64,000 nucleotides of DNA from Tenrec ecaudatus (lineage: Eukaryota; Chordata; Mammalia; Afrosoricida; Tenrecidae): assembly GCF_050624435.1 (NCBI RefSeq), contig NC_134531.1, positions 252,292,812 to 252,356,811 of the forward strand. The letters run 5' to 3'. The notes under the pieces were generated by a model. The model saw nothing but the letters and a program-made list of their open reading frames with translations, had not been told where the DNA came from and made no database searches. Both the position numbers and the translations under genes were made by a program. Shown piece by piece: positions 26,038-38,356 of this stretch. Every line of letters starts with the position of its first letter. The first letter of the stretch is position 1.

Positions 26038-27065
26038 ATCCACCCCTTGCCAACCTGGCACCTGTACATAATTCTTCAGCTTCACTACTGAAATTAAGTA
26101 ACACCTACACCTTAATCCTGGGAATATGTTCCCCACCTATGAAAGTTTGTAAGCCAATGACTTCATGCCTTTATACCCCCAATTTTGAGTACCCAATTTA
26201 TAGACTGCCCACTTACATCAACCCAGTTCTCTGAGAAGACAATCATATTTTTCCACATCAAGAGTCTTCATTCCAGTTGGAACCTTGTGAAGTCTGTATC
26301 CATAAGCAAAGTCAAATCCGGACAGGCTGTCCATGTAGTCAGCAACAATATGCACCAGTTCACAGGCTCAAAATCTCTATCTGGTCGGGTTCTGGTCAAC
26401 TAAATGTAAGCTCTCTCACTCAGTCTCTACTGGGTTCCCATTGGTCGCCTTGCCTTTAGACCATGGGTTATCACCAATACTCAACAAGCCTAGCCTCCTC
26501 ATGCTAGGTCATGAACTTTAGACCAGTCAACCTGCTCTCATCTTCTCTCTCTTTTTTTTTTCTTTTCTGTAAACCAAGCCCACAGGTGTCAGTGGCCAAA
26601 TTCAAGCTGTCTCTTTATTGATGCATTTCTCCCACTTCCACTCAACAAGTAGATCCAGGTGGTCACCTAGCAAGCATTTCAGCCTGCTCTCAGGCTCCCT
26701 TTAACACTCAGTCCCAGAGAAGACTTTTCTTCATGGTTCCAGACTTTTTCCAGCTTCTGACAAAGACCACTGGTTCCTGAGTACTCCAAAGCACTGGGTG
26801 CAGCATATCTTTCCAAAGCTTTCTTTGCAGCCGTGCCCTAACCCCATCTAAAGATCAAATTTTAATGGCTGAAAGAAAGTGGATTTACAAACTTTCTATT
26901 TTAATACTTCCCATATACCGCCCCCCTAAAAAGAAAAACCAAACCACACACAAAAAAAACCAACAATGGAGTAAACAGTGTGGCTTTATCAGACCTCTGG
27001 CCAGACAAAAGAAGAAAAACTCTTATGATTTCTTTCTCCAGTGCCCCACTACCAAGGTACCAGAA

Positions 27066-27551
27066 TGTGTTAGTCTGGGTATATTAGAGAAACAAACCCA
27101 CAGAAACTCATATGTGTAAGACAGAGGGTATATATATATAAAGGTTATGTATATATAAAGGTTATATATATATAAAGGTTTATATATATATAAAGGTTTA
27201 TATATATAAAGGTTTATATATATATATATATATATATATAAAGGTTTATATATATAAAGGTTAGGTGCATATCAAGAAAATATCCTAACCCAGTGCTGTC
27301 CAAGCCCACAAGTCCAACATTAACTCATATGTCCAACACCATGTGGCTTATCCTCAGGGATGTCTTGCAGGAAGTTAGCCTTGCCAGCTGAAGCAGTAAC
27401 TGGCTAAGGCAGCTGCACCCTGGTCCAACCATCACAAAGAAAGAGACCTGAGAACTTGAAAGGTGAAGATCACTGAGCCATTTTCCCCTCCGCCCTTCAA
27501 TTAACCCCACGTGTTTATCATCCAGGTTGGCACAATAGACTAACTACCTCA
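27066..27551 (+). repeat. Right LTR-like repeat, internally deleted, with AT minisatellite
   Basis: It starts TGTGTTAGTCTGGG and ends CTAACTACCTCA. Compared with the other two copies it lacks the central part (around the 'cacaaagtcctcctcc' block) and carries an expanded tatataaaggtt array. Confidence 0.75.
27128..27262. repeat. tatataaaggtt minisatellite
   Basis: Repeated AT dinucleotide blocks separated by aaaggtt, about nine units of variable length, grown from the single atataaaggtt present in the sister LTR. Confidence 0.9.
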
Positions 27552-27920
27552 GTGCCTGCCTCCAGCCATTGTATTTCCCATTGCCTTATATGCGTGTGAA
27601 AGCTGAACTGTGATTTAGGAAGACAGGAAAAGAACTGATGCATTTGAATTATGGTGTTGACCAAGGCTACTGAAGATATCATAGACTGCTAGAAAAATGA
27701 ACTATCAGGAAGGCCCTGACCTTGGCGAAGGGTAATATGATTGGTAGAGGGACAACGAATAAGGACAAAGACTTGAAATGAGATGCATTGATCCAATGGC
27801 TGAAAAGAATGGGCTAAACATAGCAGATGTGTGGATGCCACTGGACAAGTTCGTGTTTTATTCTATTGCGCACAGAATTGCTGTGAATTGAAGCAACTAG
27901 CAGGTACCTAACAGCTGCAG
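27552..27920 (+). repeat. RTE-type LINE, 3' segment of the split copy
   Basis: It resumes the RTE C-terminal region (ttgccttatatgcgtgtgaa corresponds to the conserved 'SYACES' stretch) and ends in the tail attgctgtgaattgaagcaa .. ggtacctaacagctgcagca, like the copy ending near 11990. Confidence 0.83.
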
Positions 27921-28372
27921 CAGCATTTACAACCACTGCAGTGATAAATCTGCATTCCCCTGTATTTGCCCATGGCCATTTTCCCAGGGTAAAATCCTCA
28001 AAGGGCAATTATTTTTGACATATGTTCTAAATTTCCTCTTGGAGGTTTAATCATTTCATAATCCATCAATAATTCAAGAAGCCTCTTCCATATTCCTTAT
28101 CAGCAATTCTGGTCAACCTCAGTATTCAACATTTTAAGCTCTGTCAATTTAATGGGAAAAAATTTATTTAAAATAGTTTTTTTGTTATGGTTGATTAAAA
28201 TTGTGAACTGCTAATGAGTGCACTGCCAATATTTTTTCATTGTAAAAATGAAATGATTGGGTTTTAAAACCTAATGATTGAGTTAAGTTATGTGGTTTGG
28301 CATTAATGCTTTCTTCCTAACCTCACCCCTAATTCTTTAATAAGTTTCTAATTTTAGACTATTTTTAATTAA

Positions 28373-28899
28373 TGCATTGATGTAGTTAGCTTATTGTACC
28401 ACCCTGGCCGATAAACGCATGCGGGGTTAATTGAAGGGCTGAGGGATAAATGGTCAGTGAGCCTCGCCTCTCTAGTTCTTGAGTCTCTTGCTTTCTGATG
28501 GTCAGACTAAGGTGCAGCTGCCTTAGCCAGTTGCCTGCTTCAGCTGGCAAGGCTAGCTTCTTGCAAGACATCACTGAGGAGAAGTTGCATGGACCTACCC
28601 TGATGCAGCTCTGGGCACTGGAGCAGCCGTGTGGAGACCCCTGCCAGCGCTGAGATGCTTACACGTTCACTGGGCCGGCTTTCCTCCTGCAGTCGGCGTC
28701 ATAGTGTGTGTTTTGTGAGATGGAGGAGGACTTTGTGGATTGCTGTTGAACATGTTAATGGGTTAACGTTGGACTGTGGGCTTGGGAAGCACTGTGTTGG
28801 GATGTTTTCTTGATGTGCACTGAACCATTATATGAAACTCTCTCCTATCCATGTTTCTGTGGATTTGTTTCTCTGAAGTACCCAGACTAACACATGCAT
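28373..28899 (-). repeat. Solo LTR with perfect 5-bp target duplication
   Basis: The repeat 28378-28894 (517 bp) begins, on the minus strand, TGTGTTAGTCTGGG and ends CTAACTACATCA. It is bounded by identical tgcat at 28373-28377 and 28895-28899. This defines the LTR ends of the family and fits 5-bp integration. Confidence 0.85.
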
Positions 28900-29371
28900 G
28901 TAGGTCAGACCTACATTTCGTGAACATCTTTCTCATTAGAAATACGCTGGTTGTTGCCATTCTCCTTCACAGACAACGTCTCTGAATCGGAATGTTTGCC
29001 TTAAACATGAAACCACAGGCCAAGTTTCATTTCTCATTTACCACTTCTCCACCTGAATCATAAGTTTTGGTTTTGCTCCAAACTGAGGGTAAATGAGAGG
29101 GCATCTCATTAAATCACTGTCTGTAGGCAAGGTGGATGGGAGTTACCGACTGCTTTGCATGCCTTTTTTTCAGTTGGCCCTTTGAAAATAAATTTAAGCT
29201 AAAATCCTGTTCAAGATATATACTTGTGTTTAAGTAATCTCTGGAGCTAGAAAATCTGCAGGGCAATTAAGGAATTTTCTTTGGGAGAGTAAGGTAAATA
29301 TTTAAAGAATATGCTTTCTAAATAACTATATCAGAAATGAGTTACACTTATTAAGTGACTTGTATATGAAC

Positions 29372-29855
29372 TACCCACCCACTGCCAGCAAGTCTATTCT
29401 GACTCAGAGGGACCTTCTATAGGATTTCCAAGACTGTAACTCTTTATAGGAGTCAACAGCCGCATCTTATAACTAGGTTAAGCCTTTGCCTAAATACTGA
29501 AAAAGACCAAAGAAAGTTATTTGACAGGATTTTCTTTTTATGTATCTCTGGTGCCAGGACTCATTCTTTGATTCAACAAAATATTTTATGGATTGTAAAT
29601 TCCATGATGACTCAGGTCCTACATCTTTACTTAGAGCCTACTTCAAAACCCATGCACTGCCATCGAGTTGATGCCGGCTCATAGTGACCTGATAGAACAG
29701 AGATGAATGGCCTCTGTGGGTTTCTGAGACTGGCTGTAAATCTTCTTTAGAGGAGTAGAAAGCCTCATCTTTCTCCCATAGAACATCTTGTGGTTTTGAA
29801 CTGTTGACCTAGTGGTTAGTACCCCCACAAACTACCACTATGCCAACAGAGGAAA
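29372..29855 (-). repeat. Two AfroSINE pieces, antisense
   Basis: A fragment at about 29372-29480 (gactcagagggaccttctat) is followed by a near-complete copy at 29640-29855 (actgccatcgagttgatgcc .. tagaaagcctcatctttctc). Confidence 0.8.
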
Positions 29856-30292
29856 ATAAAGCCTAATACAGAATAATTGACTGTGAAGACTGCTATATGT
29901 TCAACCTCTTAATAAGAAATTCTAATCCATTTTGATTTCTGTTGTTATTGTTGACATGCTTACACTTTAAAAAAAGTTTTGTTTTCTATTGAATGTGTTT
30001 TTACATTTCTGGACTTTCTGATTGTCTGATTGTTGCAAAATAGCCATATTCCAATCAACTGCTTTAGACTTTATATTAGCAATAAATTCAATATATAAGC
30101 TGTGTTTGCATACCATGCATTTGCCTGTGTGTGTGTGTCTCTGTGTGAGGGAGACAGAGACAGAGATAATATGTGCAGACAAGAATAGAAGCATGAGATC
30201 ATGTGAGTGCATATGTAATAATGTGCATACAATATGCTTGCCTCAGAATCCATCTGTAAAATAAGGAAGTTTCACCAAGTATGGCTGTCATG

Positions 30293-30650
30293 AGGAGTTT
30301 GGTGTCACAGTGGTTAAGCACTTGCCTGGAAACAAAATGTTGACATTCCCATCCAATGGGGCAGTTCTATTCCGAATCTACTTGATGCAGGAAGTTTTTG
30401 CTTTGTTTTAGTTTTGGTGAGGTTGGAATAGTGCATATTTGATGGCTACTTTTTATTCACCACACAAGAAACAACCCAAACTCACAGCCATTGAGTTGAT
30501 GCAAACTCAGAGCAACCTTACGGGACAGGGCAGAGCTGCCCCTGTGAGTTTCCTACACTGTAACTCTTTCTTTCAGAAATAGAAAGCCACACCTTTTTAC
30601 TGGGGAGCAACTGGAGGGTCTGCAGTCAGCAGCCCGACATGTAAGGTGAC
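30293..30650. repeat. Degraded sense AfroSINE followed by antisense AfroSINE
   Basis: The sense piece, about 30293-30392, begins aggagtttggtgtcacagtg. The antisense piece, about 30470-30650, contains agccattgagttgatgcaaa and agccacacctttttactggg. Confidence 0.7.
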
Positions 30651-31114
30651 CTAGGACAGGAGAAAGGGATGATGTGTAAGGTGATCTAGGACATGAAAAA
30701 GGAATGACTGAAGTAGTCACTTCCATGCTCAGGATCGGCGTCTCCCTCACTCTGCTGTTGTCTACACATTATGCAGTAGCTGTGAAGAGGCCACTCTGTA
30801 CGACTGGATACTTTTAAAGTTATACTGCACTTTGAAAATTTAGAGACTTTTGAAGGTTTTTCAAAGGACAGGTCTTAAATGTCAAAGTTCTATATCCTAC
30901 AAAGGAAAAAACTTTCATTTATTGGAAAATTGTATCTATCTATCTATTTATTCTCAGACAAATTCCTGCTTTATTCAAGTGTCTACTTTAACAAGTTTTA
31001 CTGAATAAAATACTTAATAGTTTCTAACATATACTCAGCTATTATTAATCTTAACTTTTTCATTACATTTGTAGGTCTATAGAAAAATTATTCAATTGCT
31101 TTGGATTCCAATTT

Positions 31115-32455
31115 TTTTCTTTATTTTTTATCATTTTATTGGGATTTCAGACAACTCTTACATAAGTCCATACATCCATCCATTGTATGTCTAATGCACT
31201 TGTACATTTGTTGCCATCATCATTCTCAAAACATTTGCTTTCCACTTAAGCCCTTGGTAACAGCTCATTTTGCCCCTCCCTTCCTGCTTCTCCCTCCCTC
31301 ATGAACCCTTGAAAATTTATAAATTATTATTTTGATATATCTTACACTGTCTTATGTTTCCCTTCACCCACTTTCCTGTTGTCCATCCACCAAGGAGGAG
31401 GTCATATATAGGTCCTTGTAATCAGTTCCCCCTTTCTAACCCACCCTCCCAGTATCACCACTCTCACCACTGGTCCTGAAGGGATCATCCGTCCTGGATT
31501 CCCCGTGTTTTCGGTTCCTACCTGGCCCAGTGTACATCCTTTGGTCTAGCTGGATTTTCAAGGTAGAATTGGGATCATAATAGTGGTGGGGGGTGGGAGG
31601 GGAGGAAGCATTAAAGAACTAGAGGCAAGTTGTATGTTTCATTGTTGCTATACTGCACCCTGACTGGCTGGTCTCCTCCCTGTGACCCTTCAGAAACAGC
31701 GGCGTCCCATTACCTACAAATGGGCTTTGGGTTCTCAATCTGCACTCACCCTCATTGACAAGCTTTTATTGTGCACTGGGGAGGGGGTTTTAGAATTCAG
31801 ATGATCGATTTTCTATTGCATAGTTTAAACTTCTCCCAATCCTGCCACTAATTTATCCCCCCACTCTTCAATCTCTTCTTCTTGTGGATTATTCATCTCT
31901 TTCACTCAGGTTAATACCTGTCAACCTTCCAGTTTATCGCTTCATCTTTCCTCTTACCCTGCCCACTTTGGTACCCTCTGAAGTCTCTTCCCTGTAGCAT
32001 GAAAATATTTTGTTGTTTTCCCCCCTTGTAGCTGTGGTCTCATACAATGGTCTTCCTGTTGTGATTGACCAGCATGCTCTCCAGCTTCACACATACCAGA
32101 AGGTACTTCTTGGTTTCGTGTGTGTACATAGCAACGATTCTTTATCCATTCTTCTACTGATAAGCATTTGGGTTGTTTCCATCTTCTTGCTATTGTGAAC
32201 AGTGTTGCGATGAAGGAACATGGGAGCACATGCTTGTTGGTGTTATGACTCTTCTTTTGGGCATATGCTCAGCAGAGGGCTGTATGGGATTTCTACTCCT
32301 AGTTGGTGAGGTAGTGCCATAACACTCCCCACAGTGGCTGTCCATATTGACAGCCCCACCGGCAGTGTGTGAGGTGTGTGTTGTTTTCTGTTTGGTTTTC
32401 TTCAACATTTGTTGTGTTCTGTTTTGTTGTACTTGGTTGTCATTGCCAGTGCAAG
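31115..32455 (-). repeat. L1 3' end including ORF2 C-terminal relic
   Basis: The plus strand starts at the T-rich, reversed poly(A) side. On the minus strand, about 32060-32229 encodes 'FIATLFTIARRWKQPKC', like the mammalian L1 ORF2 C-terminus, and 32190-32408 encodes the preceding stretch with 'RNPIQPSAEHMPKRRV' (compare the PxIPLLGIYPK region). This copy ties the 3' UTR family of the window to L1. It lacks the tandem unit found in the copies at 7.8 and 20.7 kb. Confidence 0.88.
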
Positions 32456-33317
32456 GTAGGATCTCATGAAAACTCCTTTAATATTTCATTTATAACTAAT
32501 ACTAACATGGAAATGGAAAGTTTCTGATTGGTGTTGCTAGGAACAAACAAAGAGAAATATTTAATTTCTCAGTAACATTGAGAAGCATGAAGCAGGTCAG
32601 AGATGAAGCCTAATTCTCTTTACGGAGAAAATGACAGGAAATGAAAAATGTTCTTAATAAGCATTGGAAAGTGTCAGGCAGGTGAAATCCTTAATTAGCT
32701 TTTCAAAAGGCTTATAAACATTATGCAAAAATTGTACTGTTGATCTCTTAAATGTAGCATTTATTTTTATTATCTTCAATTCAACCTAACCACATGCAGC
32801 CAGCTAAACAGCTTCACTCCAGTTTTAAATGATACTTGGTTCTTAACAATGTGTACCCACAAAACTTAACCAAGAACTTATTAATAGTGTCTGCCAACAG
32901 AATATCACCCCACAAATGTGGAGCTCAATAAGTAGACATTTTTTGTGAGTTTAGATTTTAGTGTGAGTTAACTTATCAGAAAATCTGATTAATAGTTCGA
33001 TACATGGATAACTGAAGTTGGGTGTTTTTTATGATGTAGAAGGTTTATGTTATGTTTAGATGTAATTTCCACTACAAATAAGTTTAGAAGAGCATTGTTA
33101 TTAAGGGACTAACAAAGAGAGCAGGAAGGTTGCAAAGGCAATGCCTCCTAAAGTGAATTTTTACATCTAACATAACATGAGGACACTGGAAAGACAGTTG
33201 CTCATTACTTGCTACATTAGTATATAAAATTTAGTCATAATTGTTATTCCTGAAATTGATCAAAACAAACATGTTGACTGGGGAAAAAAACCAAACCCAC
33301 TTGAAATAAGACCAGGT
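32456..33317. other. AT-rich intergenic DNA
   Basis: Nothing recognised. Confidence 0.5.
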
Positions 33318-33690
33318 TTTTTTAAAAAACATTTTATTCGGGACTCATACAACTCTTATCACAATCCATACATACATCAATTGTGTAAATCACATCTGTA
33401 CATTCTTTGCCCTCATCATTTTCAAAGCATTTGCTCTCCACGTAAGCCCTTTGCATCAAGTCCTCTTTTTCCCCTCCCTCGCTGCTCCCTCTTCCTCTTG
33501 AGCCCTTGATAATTTATAAATAATTATTTTGTCATATCTTGCCCTGTCCGGCGTCTCCCTTCACCCCCTTTTCTGTTGTCCATCCCCCAGGGAGGAGGTC
33601 ACATGTAGATCCTTGTCATCGGTTCCCTCTTTCCAACCCACTCACTCTCTACCCTCCGAGAATCGCCCCTCACAGCCCTGAAGACCAGGC
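33318..33690 (-). repeat. L1 3' UTR, antisense, truncated
   Basis: It starts acattttattcgggactcat and runs to about ccctccgagaatcgcccctc. A 160-codon plus-strand ORF starting in it (33539-34021) is an antisense by-product. Confidence 0.87.
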
Positions 33691-35784
33691 ATTTTTAAGG
33701 GACAGTCCCATTCATGCTAAGATCCTTGGCAGGCAAGTTGTAATCGCTTGCAAGTGCTGTGTCTTAGAACTACAAGTCACAGTGTCAGAGGAGAACGGTG
33801 CCCCGCCGGGTTTCTCTGGGCTGATTGTGTGGAAGCATCATCGCTGGGACTCTTTTCTGAGGTGTGCCTGGATGGACTCAATCCTAATCTTTCTGTTAGA
33901 CACTACTCAGGAACCCCACCCTCCTGCTTTTGTTCTGATGGCCCGTCTCTGTCCCGGGAACCGGAGGCTGGCATCTCCTGAGCCGTCTACACCAGCGGCT
34001 CTTCTTGCACTGCATTTGTAACTCTCTTAGTGTAGCCTGCCTTTTGTGAATGAGCTCTGCGGGAGGGAAAAAAACCTTCCTGTTCTCTGTGGCCCACACA
34101 TTTGACAATTCATTTCTTACTTCTGAGATCCCTGGGGCGAATAGAGAGTGCTTTGAGAGGAGGGATGAATCATAAAGGGAAGGTTTCTTGCACTCACTTT
34201 ACCACCGTAGCGTGCATTAACTTGTGACCTCTAGTAACACTCGACCCGCAGTCACGCACACAGCTTCCCTCTAAGGCAGGTACCCTCACCGATGCGATGC
34301 TGACAGCAGAGGCGCTTTTGACTGTGTAGCGTGGACACGTGAAACGAGCCTCAGGGATGTCAGGTCAGTTTTTATCTTCTCAATATGGTCGAAATGGAGG
34401 AAATCGGTGTCAGCAACAAAGTGCCTTGAAAAAGTGTCTTTTATAAGTTAGTTACATAATCTGACATCTTATCCAGGGATTAATGAGAGAGCTCTTCTGG
34501 GGTAAGTTCCAGAAAAGTTGGGGGGCAGGGTTGAGAGCTTACTATCAACCACACGGCAGGTGGTGTTACTCTGCAGTGATTTCTTTAGCTCCTTACTCTT
34601 GATTAAAAATTTCTTCCAATTTAGGATGTAACCGGAGAGCACGATAGTATTCAGATTGCAGCCGAGACTAACCTTCTCCTTTCTGGACACTCTTGGCAAT
34701 GTGCGTTCATTTTTCTCTATTAAAAAATAACACAAAGTAAGATAAAAAATCGAGTTTCTCTCCAGTTCATTCCAACTCATAATGACTCCACGGGTTATTC
34801 TAAAATTATTATAAAGTAATCCTTAGGGTGAGTTAATGTAGATATGAAAACTCATTAAAATTTGCAAATGTATGCTTGTTTCCACACATATGTTTTATGT
34901 ATGTATATAAATAGAAACTGTTCATATTAAGAGAGGACTTCAAAAACTTTGTGTAAAATCCCATTTTAAAATATTCCATTTGTCTAAGCTTTTTGATGCT
35001 TACTTGTATTGGTACTATAAAAAATATGAGACAGGCCCAAATAATTGATAATAAATGCTTCAATGATATGCTGTATGAACATACCAGCAGAATATGCTAC
35101 ACATGAACATGGTCAAGTTATTATATATTTTTATCAGAGTTCTAAAATTGCATCAATTATTAGAAAACTGTGACATAAAATATACATATAATAGCTATAT
35201 CATATAAAATATACTAAGGTTTTCTTAAGGCGCAAAATTACCATATCAATTTTAAATATTACAAAGGTCAATAATATGTATATTTGCATGCTAATTTAAG
35301 AATTCACAGTGAAAACCAAAGGGATAAAATGGTAAAATAGGTAATCAATTCATTGCTAAATGAGAATACTTAAATATCATTTGACATTCTAATCTGGGCA
35401 TTTTAAAACAACATTCAATAGTTAGTCATAGAAATTTAATTGGCTTATATAGTCAGTTTAGGTATTTTAAAAATAAAATGTTGAATTTCTCAAAGACTGT
35501 TGTTATATGACTGACAATAATGCTTTTGTTGATTTGTTTTAAAGAAGTACACACCTTCCATTTCTGCTTTGTGTTTTTGTTTTAAACTGTGGAAATCTAT
35601 TCAATTACTTTGAAATTAGTTTTAAAGTTTTCCAAAACACCTGATTTGTTCCCCCTGCTCCACAACCATAGTTATTTATTAATATGCTATTAGAGTGTTA
35701 GTGGTAGTTTTATAATACGGAATGATACTCAAAACATGTAAGGAATTATATAATTTTTAATAAATGATTGAGAAATTATCCAAG
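33691..35784. other. Intergenic, nothing certain
   Basis: Around 33780-33850 there is a weak resemblance to an antisense AfroSINE (gaacggtgccccgccgggtt). The rest, especially 34800-35780, is AT-rich without recognisable content. Confidence 0.4.
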
Positions 35785-35789
35785 CAAAG

Positions 35790-35970
35790 CTATACTTTAT
35801 AGGTTATCTGTTTGGCTGCTAACTGAAGGGCCAGCAGTTCAAACTCGCCCGTGGCTTTGCAGAAGAAAGATGAGGCAGTGTGCATTCTGTAAAGATTTAC
35901 AGGCTTGGGAACTCTATTGGGACAGTTCTATTCTGTCGCTATGCCTTAGCATCAACTTGAGGATAATGCG
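35790..35970 (+). repeat. AfroSINE, sense
   Basis: It contains ggctgctaactgaagggcca, gcagaagaaagatgaggcag and gacagttctattctgtcgct in consensus order. Confidence 0.8.
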
Positions 35971-35975
35971 TTTCA

Positions 35976-37273
35976 TTTATATATGATAATACCAGAAGAT
36001 GGTCAATATCTGAGATTTCTCTTACTGTGATGTTAATGAAATTTACTTGGCTCTGAAAAGATTCTAAGTTTCCTTTGGTTTTCACATTTAATATAAATAC
36101 ATTGATAGTTCTTTTGGGCCATCCCTGGGGGAAAAACATATACATCACCCACTTTCTTTTGAATTGAAAGATGTTTATAGCAGGGTGTTTGTGGTTGCTG
36201 CTAAATCCATGTTTTCCTGCTTCCGAGTTTTTAAGAGAGCTATAGGTCCAAATTGACTCAATCAGTATTTATTCGGTGAATGAATTCTGAAAAGTCTCTG
36301 GGTTTGGAAAAGTGAGAAGTCTCACTATCAATTTCTCTGGGGCTGAATACAGATAATGATTTTGTCCTATATTACTGAATCACTTCTCAAAATTTTACAC
36401 ACAGAACAAATGATGTTGTAGAGAATGTGTAACATTAGCATTTTAATTAAATGCACAAGGATAAATTTACAGGGGGGTGGAGCGAAACGTTTGATGGCCT
36501 CTAATTAGCTTAGTAGTAATAGTTTCATTTGATGAGTAGTTAACTGAATAATTAAAAACATGTAATTAAAGTGGAGTCATATCCTAATTTATAAACACAA
36601 TGAAAACAAAAGAACATAGTAAAACCCCATTAAAAAGCAGTTACTACCCTAGTAAATAAAATAATTTCAACCATTATATCTTCTAAGGCGAAAAAAGGGC
36701 AAGCCTTGCCTTCTGTTTACTGGTTAAGATAATCTAGACTAGAAGGTGGGAGAATAAGCCCCACATCTTAAGCACAGTACAAAATGTTTGTCCCCAGGAG
36801 CTTTTCGCCAGTCCAAAGCATTGTGAATGGCATCAGATGAAAGCTAATGTTGGGTGACGGCGTCTTTCCCTTGTTGTTCAATTTGAAACCCAGTATGAAA
36901 AGTGGACGTGGTGTGCATCAGGGTACCAGGTTCTTGAGAGAAAAAGGCCAAGCTGTGTATTGACAATTATAAAGAAAGCAATTTATCTAGGCAGGAGACT
37001 GTGTCTAAATCAAAGGATAGATCTGTGTCATATTTTGCCTGATAAACCTGCTTGGCAAAGGTCAAATAAGATCACTTAACCAAAAAGACCAAACAAACAA
37101 AAAACCAAAAAACCCAACCCCAAACAGAACATAGTTTAATTATATCCACAAACATAGGGGCCCTTTCTTTTAAAAAAAAAAAAGAAGTCGTCCTTGTATT
37201 TTGTAAACACTGACTCCCATCATCAATCTTTTTCTTCTTTGTTGCTGACATAAAGCAATTCCCAACCCCCCCT
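35976..37273. other. GPR15 3' flank
   Basis: This AT-rich DNA downstream of the GPR15 stop must include its 3' UTR. A plus-strand TTTATT at 36266-36271 is an AATAAA on the coding strand, about 1 kb past the stop. I cannot say whether it is used. Confidence 0.4.
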
Positions 37274-38356
37274 TCAGAGGGACACAGATCTCTTCCTTCT
37301 TCTGGCAAATTCCTCTGTGTGGATGAAGTTGGAAAAAGCCTTCGTGAGGTGACTATCTGAGGTCTCTGTACCGCTCCCAAAGTCATAGTTCTTCAGACAG
37401 GGACACAGGCAGTGCACGATGGCCCGGTGGATGTAGCTGTCGAAGATATAGTAAATGAAAGGGTTGACACAGCTGTTGGTAAATGCCAGGGCGCCACTCA
37501 CCTGCATGCCCAGCTGGAGAGTGGCTGAAGAAATGTAGACCTCTCTCTGTAACTTAGAAACAATGGCCAAGAGCTTGAAAGTATTAAAGGGCAGCCAGGA
37601 GCAGACGAAGGCGGTCACTACAATAGAGATGATCTTTATGGATTTCCTCAGTTTTTTGTTGTGTTTCCCTGACTGACGGTAGTGGGCACACAGTCTCCTA
37701 GTAATGCAGCAGTAGCAGGTCACAATGCTCAGCAGCGGGGCGAAAAAAGTGAAAATTAAGGCCACCAAGGCCCAGGTCAGCTTAGTCGAAGTGGCTTCCT
37801 TTTCTGCACATTGTAGCTTATCATCAATCAGGGTAAGCTCCCTGGACAGAAGCGTCGGCAGTCCCAGGAGGCAGGAGATGAACCAGATGACAGCACACGC
37901 TCCATATGCACAGTCTCTCCTTCTGAATCTCCTGGATGCGGCTGGGCACATGATGGCCAGGTAGCGGTCAATGCTCATGCAGGTGAGCAAGAAGACACTG
38001 CAGTGCATGTTGACCGAGATCAGGTAGGAGCTGCCCTTGCACAGGAAAGAGCCTGTCCTCCACAGTCCTAAAGATGCTTCTTTATCCACCCAGAGAGGCA
38101 GCGTGACGAGGAAAATGAAGTCGGCGGCAGCCAGGTTGACGATGAAGATGTCAATCAGTCTTCTGCTGCCCCGTTTGAAAAGCAAAGCACCAATGAGGAC
38201 GAGGTTCCCCAACACTCCAGTCAAGAACACTACCGTATATAAGACGGGCAGCAAGACAGATGTGAAAGGAACCTGGGACATGGCATCCTCATGATCCGGA
38301 ATTGGGCTTGCAGCATAGGAGTAATCCACAAAGGTGGAGGTTGCCTCCGGCTCCAT
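37274..38356 (-). CDS. GPR15: G protein-coupled receptor 15 (GPR15), intact single-exon ORF
   Basis: This 360-codon uninterrupted ORF reads as a chemokine-receptor-like class A GPCR, and its length equals that of human GPR15. Seen in the sequence: seven hydrophobic segments (TM1 about 33-58, TM2 69-91, TM3 107-129, TM4 150-170, TM5 192-217, TM6 240-265, TM7 283-305); N51 and D79 at the conserved TM1/TM2 positions; C106 and C183 for the loop disulfide; DRY at 130-132; CSWLP at 252-256; NPFIY at 298-302. The N-terminus has Y12 and Y14 in an acidic setting, as in sulfated chemokine receptors. The tail ends RRKRSVSL, the basic/phosphoserine motif known in GPR15 to control 14-3-3 binding and surface export. 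Known role of the family member: Gi-coupled homing receptor of T cells for colon and skin, ligand GPR15LG, also an HIV/SIV co-receptor. The first ATG has G at +4 and matches the human start. No frameshift or lost motif is seen. Confidence 0.97.
   Translation of the reverse strand: MEPEATSTFVDYSYAASPIPDHEDAMSQVPFTSVLLPVLYTVVFLTGVLGNLVLIGALLFKRGSRRLIDIFIVNLAAADFIFLVTLPLWVDKEASLGLWRTGSFLCKGSSYLISVNMHCSVFLLTCMSIDRYLAIMCPAASRRFRRRDCAYGACAVIWFISCLLGLPTLLSRELTLIDDKLQCAEKEATSTKLTWALVALIFTFFAPLLSIVTCYCCITRRLCAHYRQSGKHNKKLRKSIKIISIVVTAFVCSWLPFNTFKLLAIVSKLQREVYISSATLQLGMQVSGALAFTNSCVNPFIYYIFDSYIHRAIVHCLCPCLKNYDFGSGTETSDSHLTKAFSNFIHTEEFARRRKRSVSL

Larger units (their letters stand above)
25512..27551 (+). 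mobile_element. LTR-flanked retroelement inserted in an RTE LINE
   Basis: Two same-orientation LTR-like repeats flank an internal part of 1028 bp (26038-27065). No ORF over 85 codons and no gag, pol or env similarity is visible there, so the element is non-autonomous or fully decayed, in the style of MaLR elements. I see no clear primer-binding site directly after the left repeat, no polypurine tract before the right one, and no matching target duplication (tattc against gtgcc). Two independent solo LTRs are therefore an alternative, but the host RTE resuming right after the right copy favours one insertion. Confidence 0.6.

Noticed and set aside
25512-27551. Autonomous endogenous retrovirus
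   Set aside because: The internal 1 kb shows no gag, pol or env similarity, and no primer-binding site is visible next to the left LTR.
33539-34021. 160-codon plus-strand ORF
   Set aside because: It begins inside an antisense L1 3' UTR and runs into non-repetitive DNA; no known domain.
1-37000. Exons of CPOX, the next gene beyond GPR15 in human
   Set aside because: None of the open frames resembles the conserved CPOX protein; the human distance of several tens of kb would put it outside the window.
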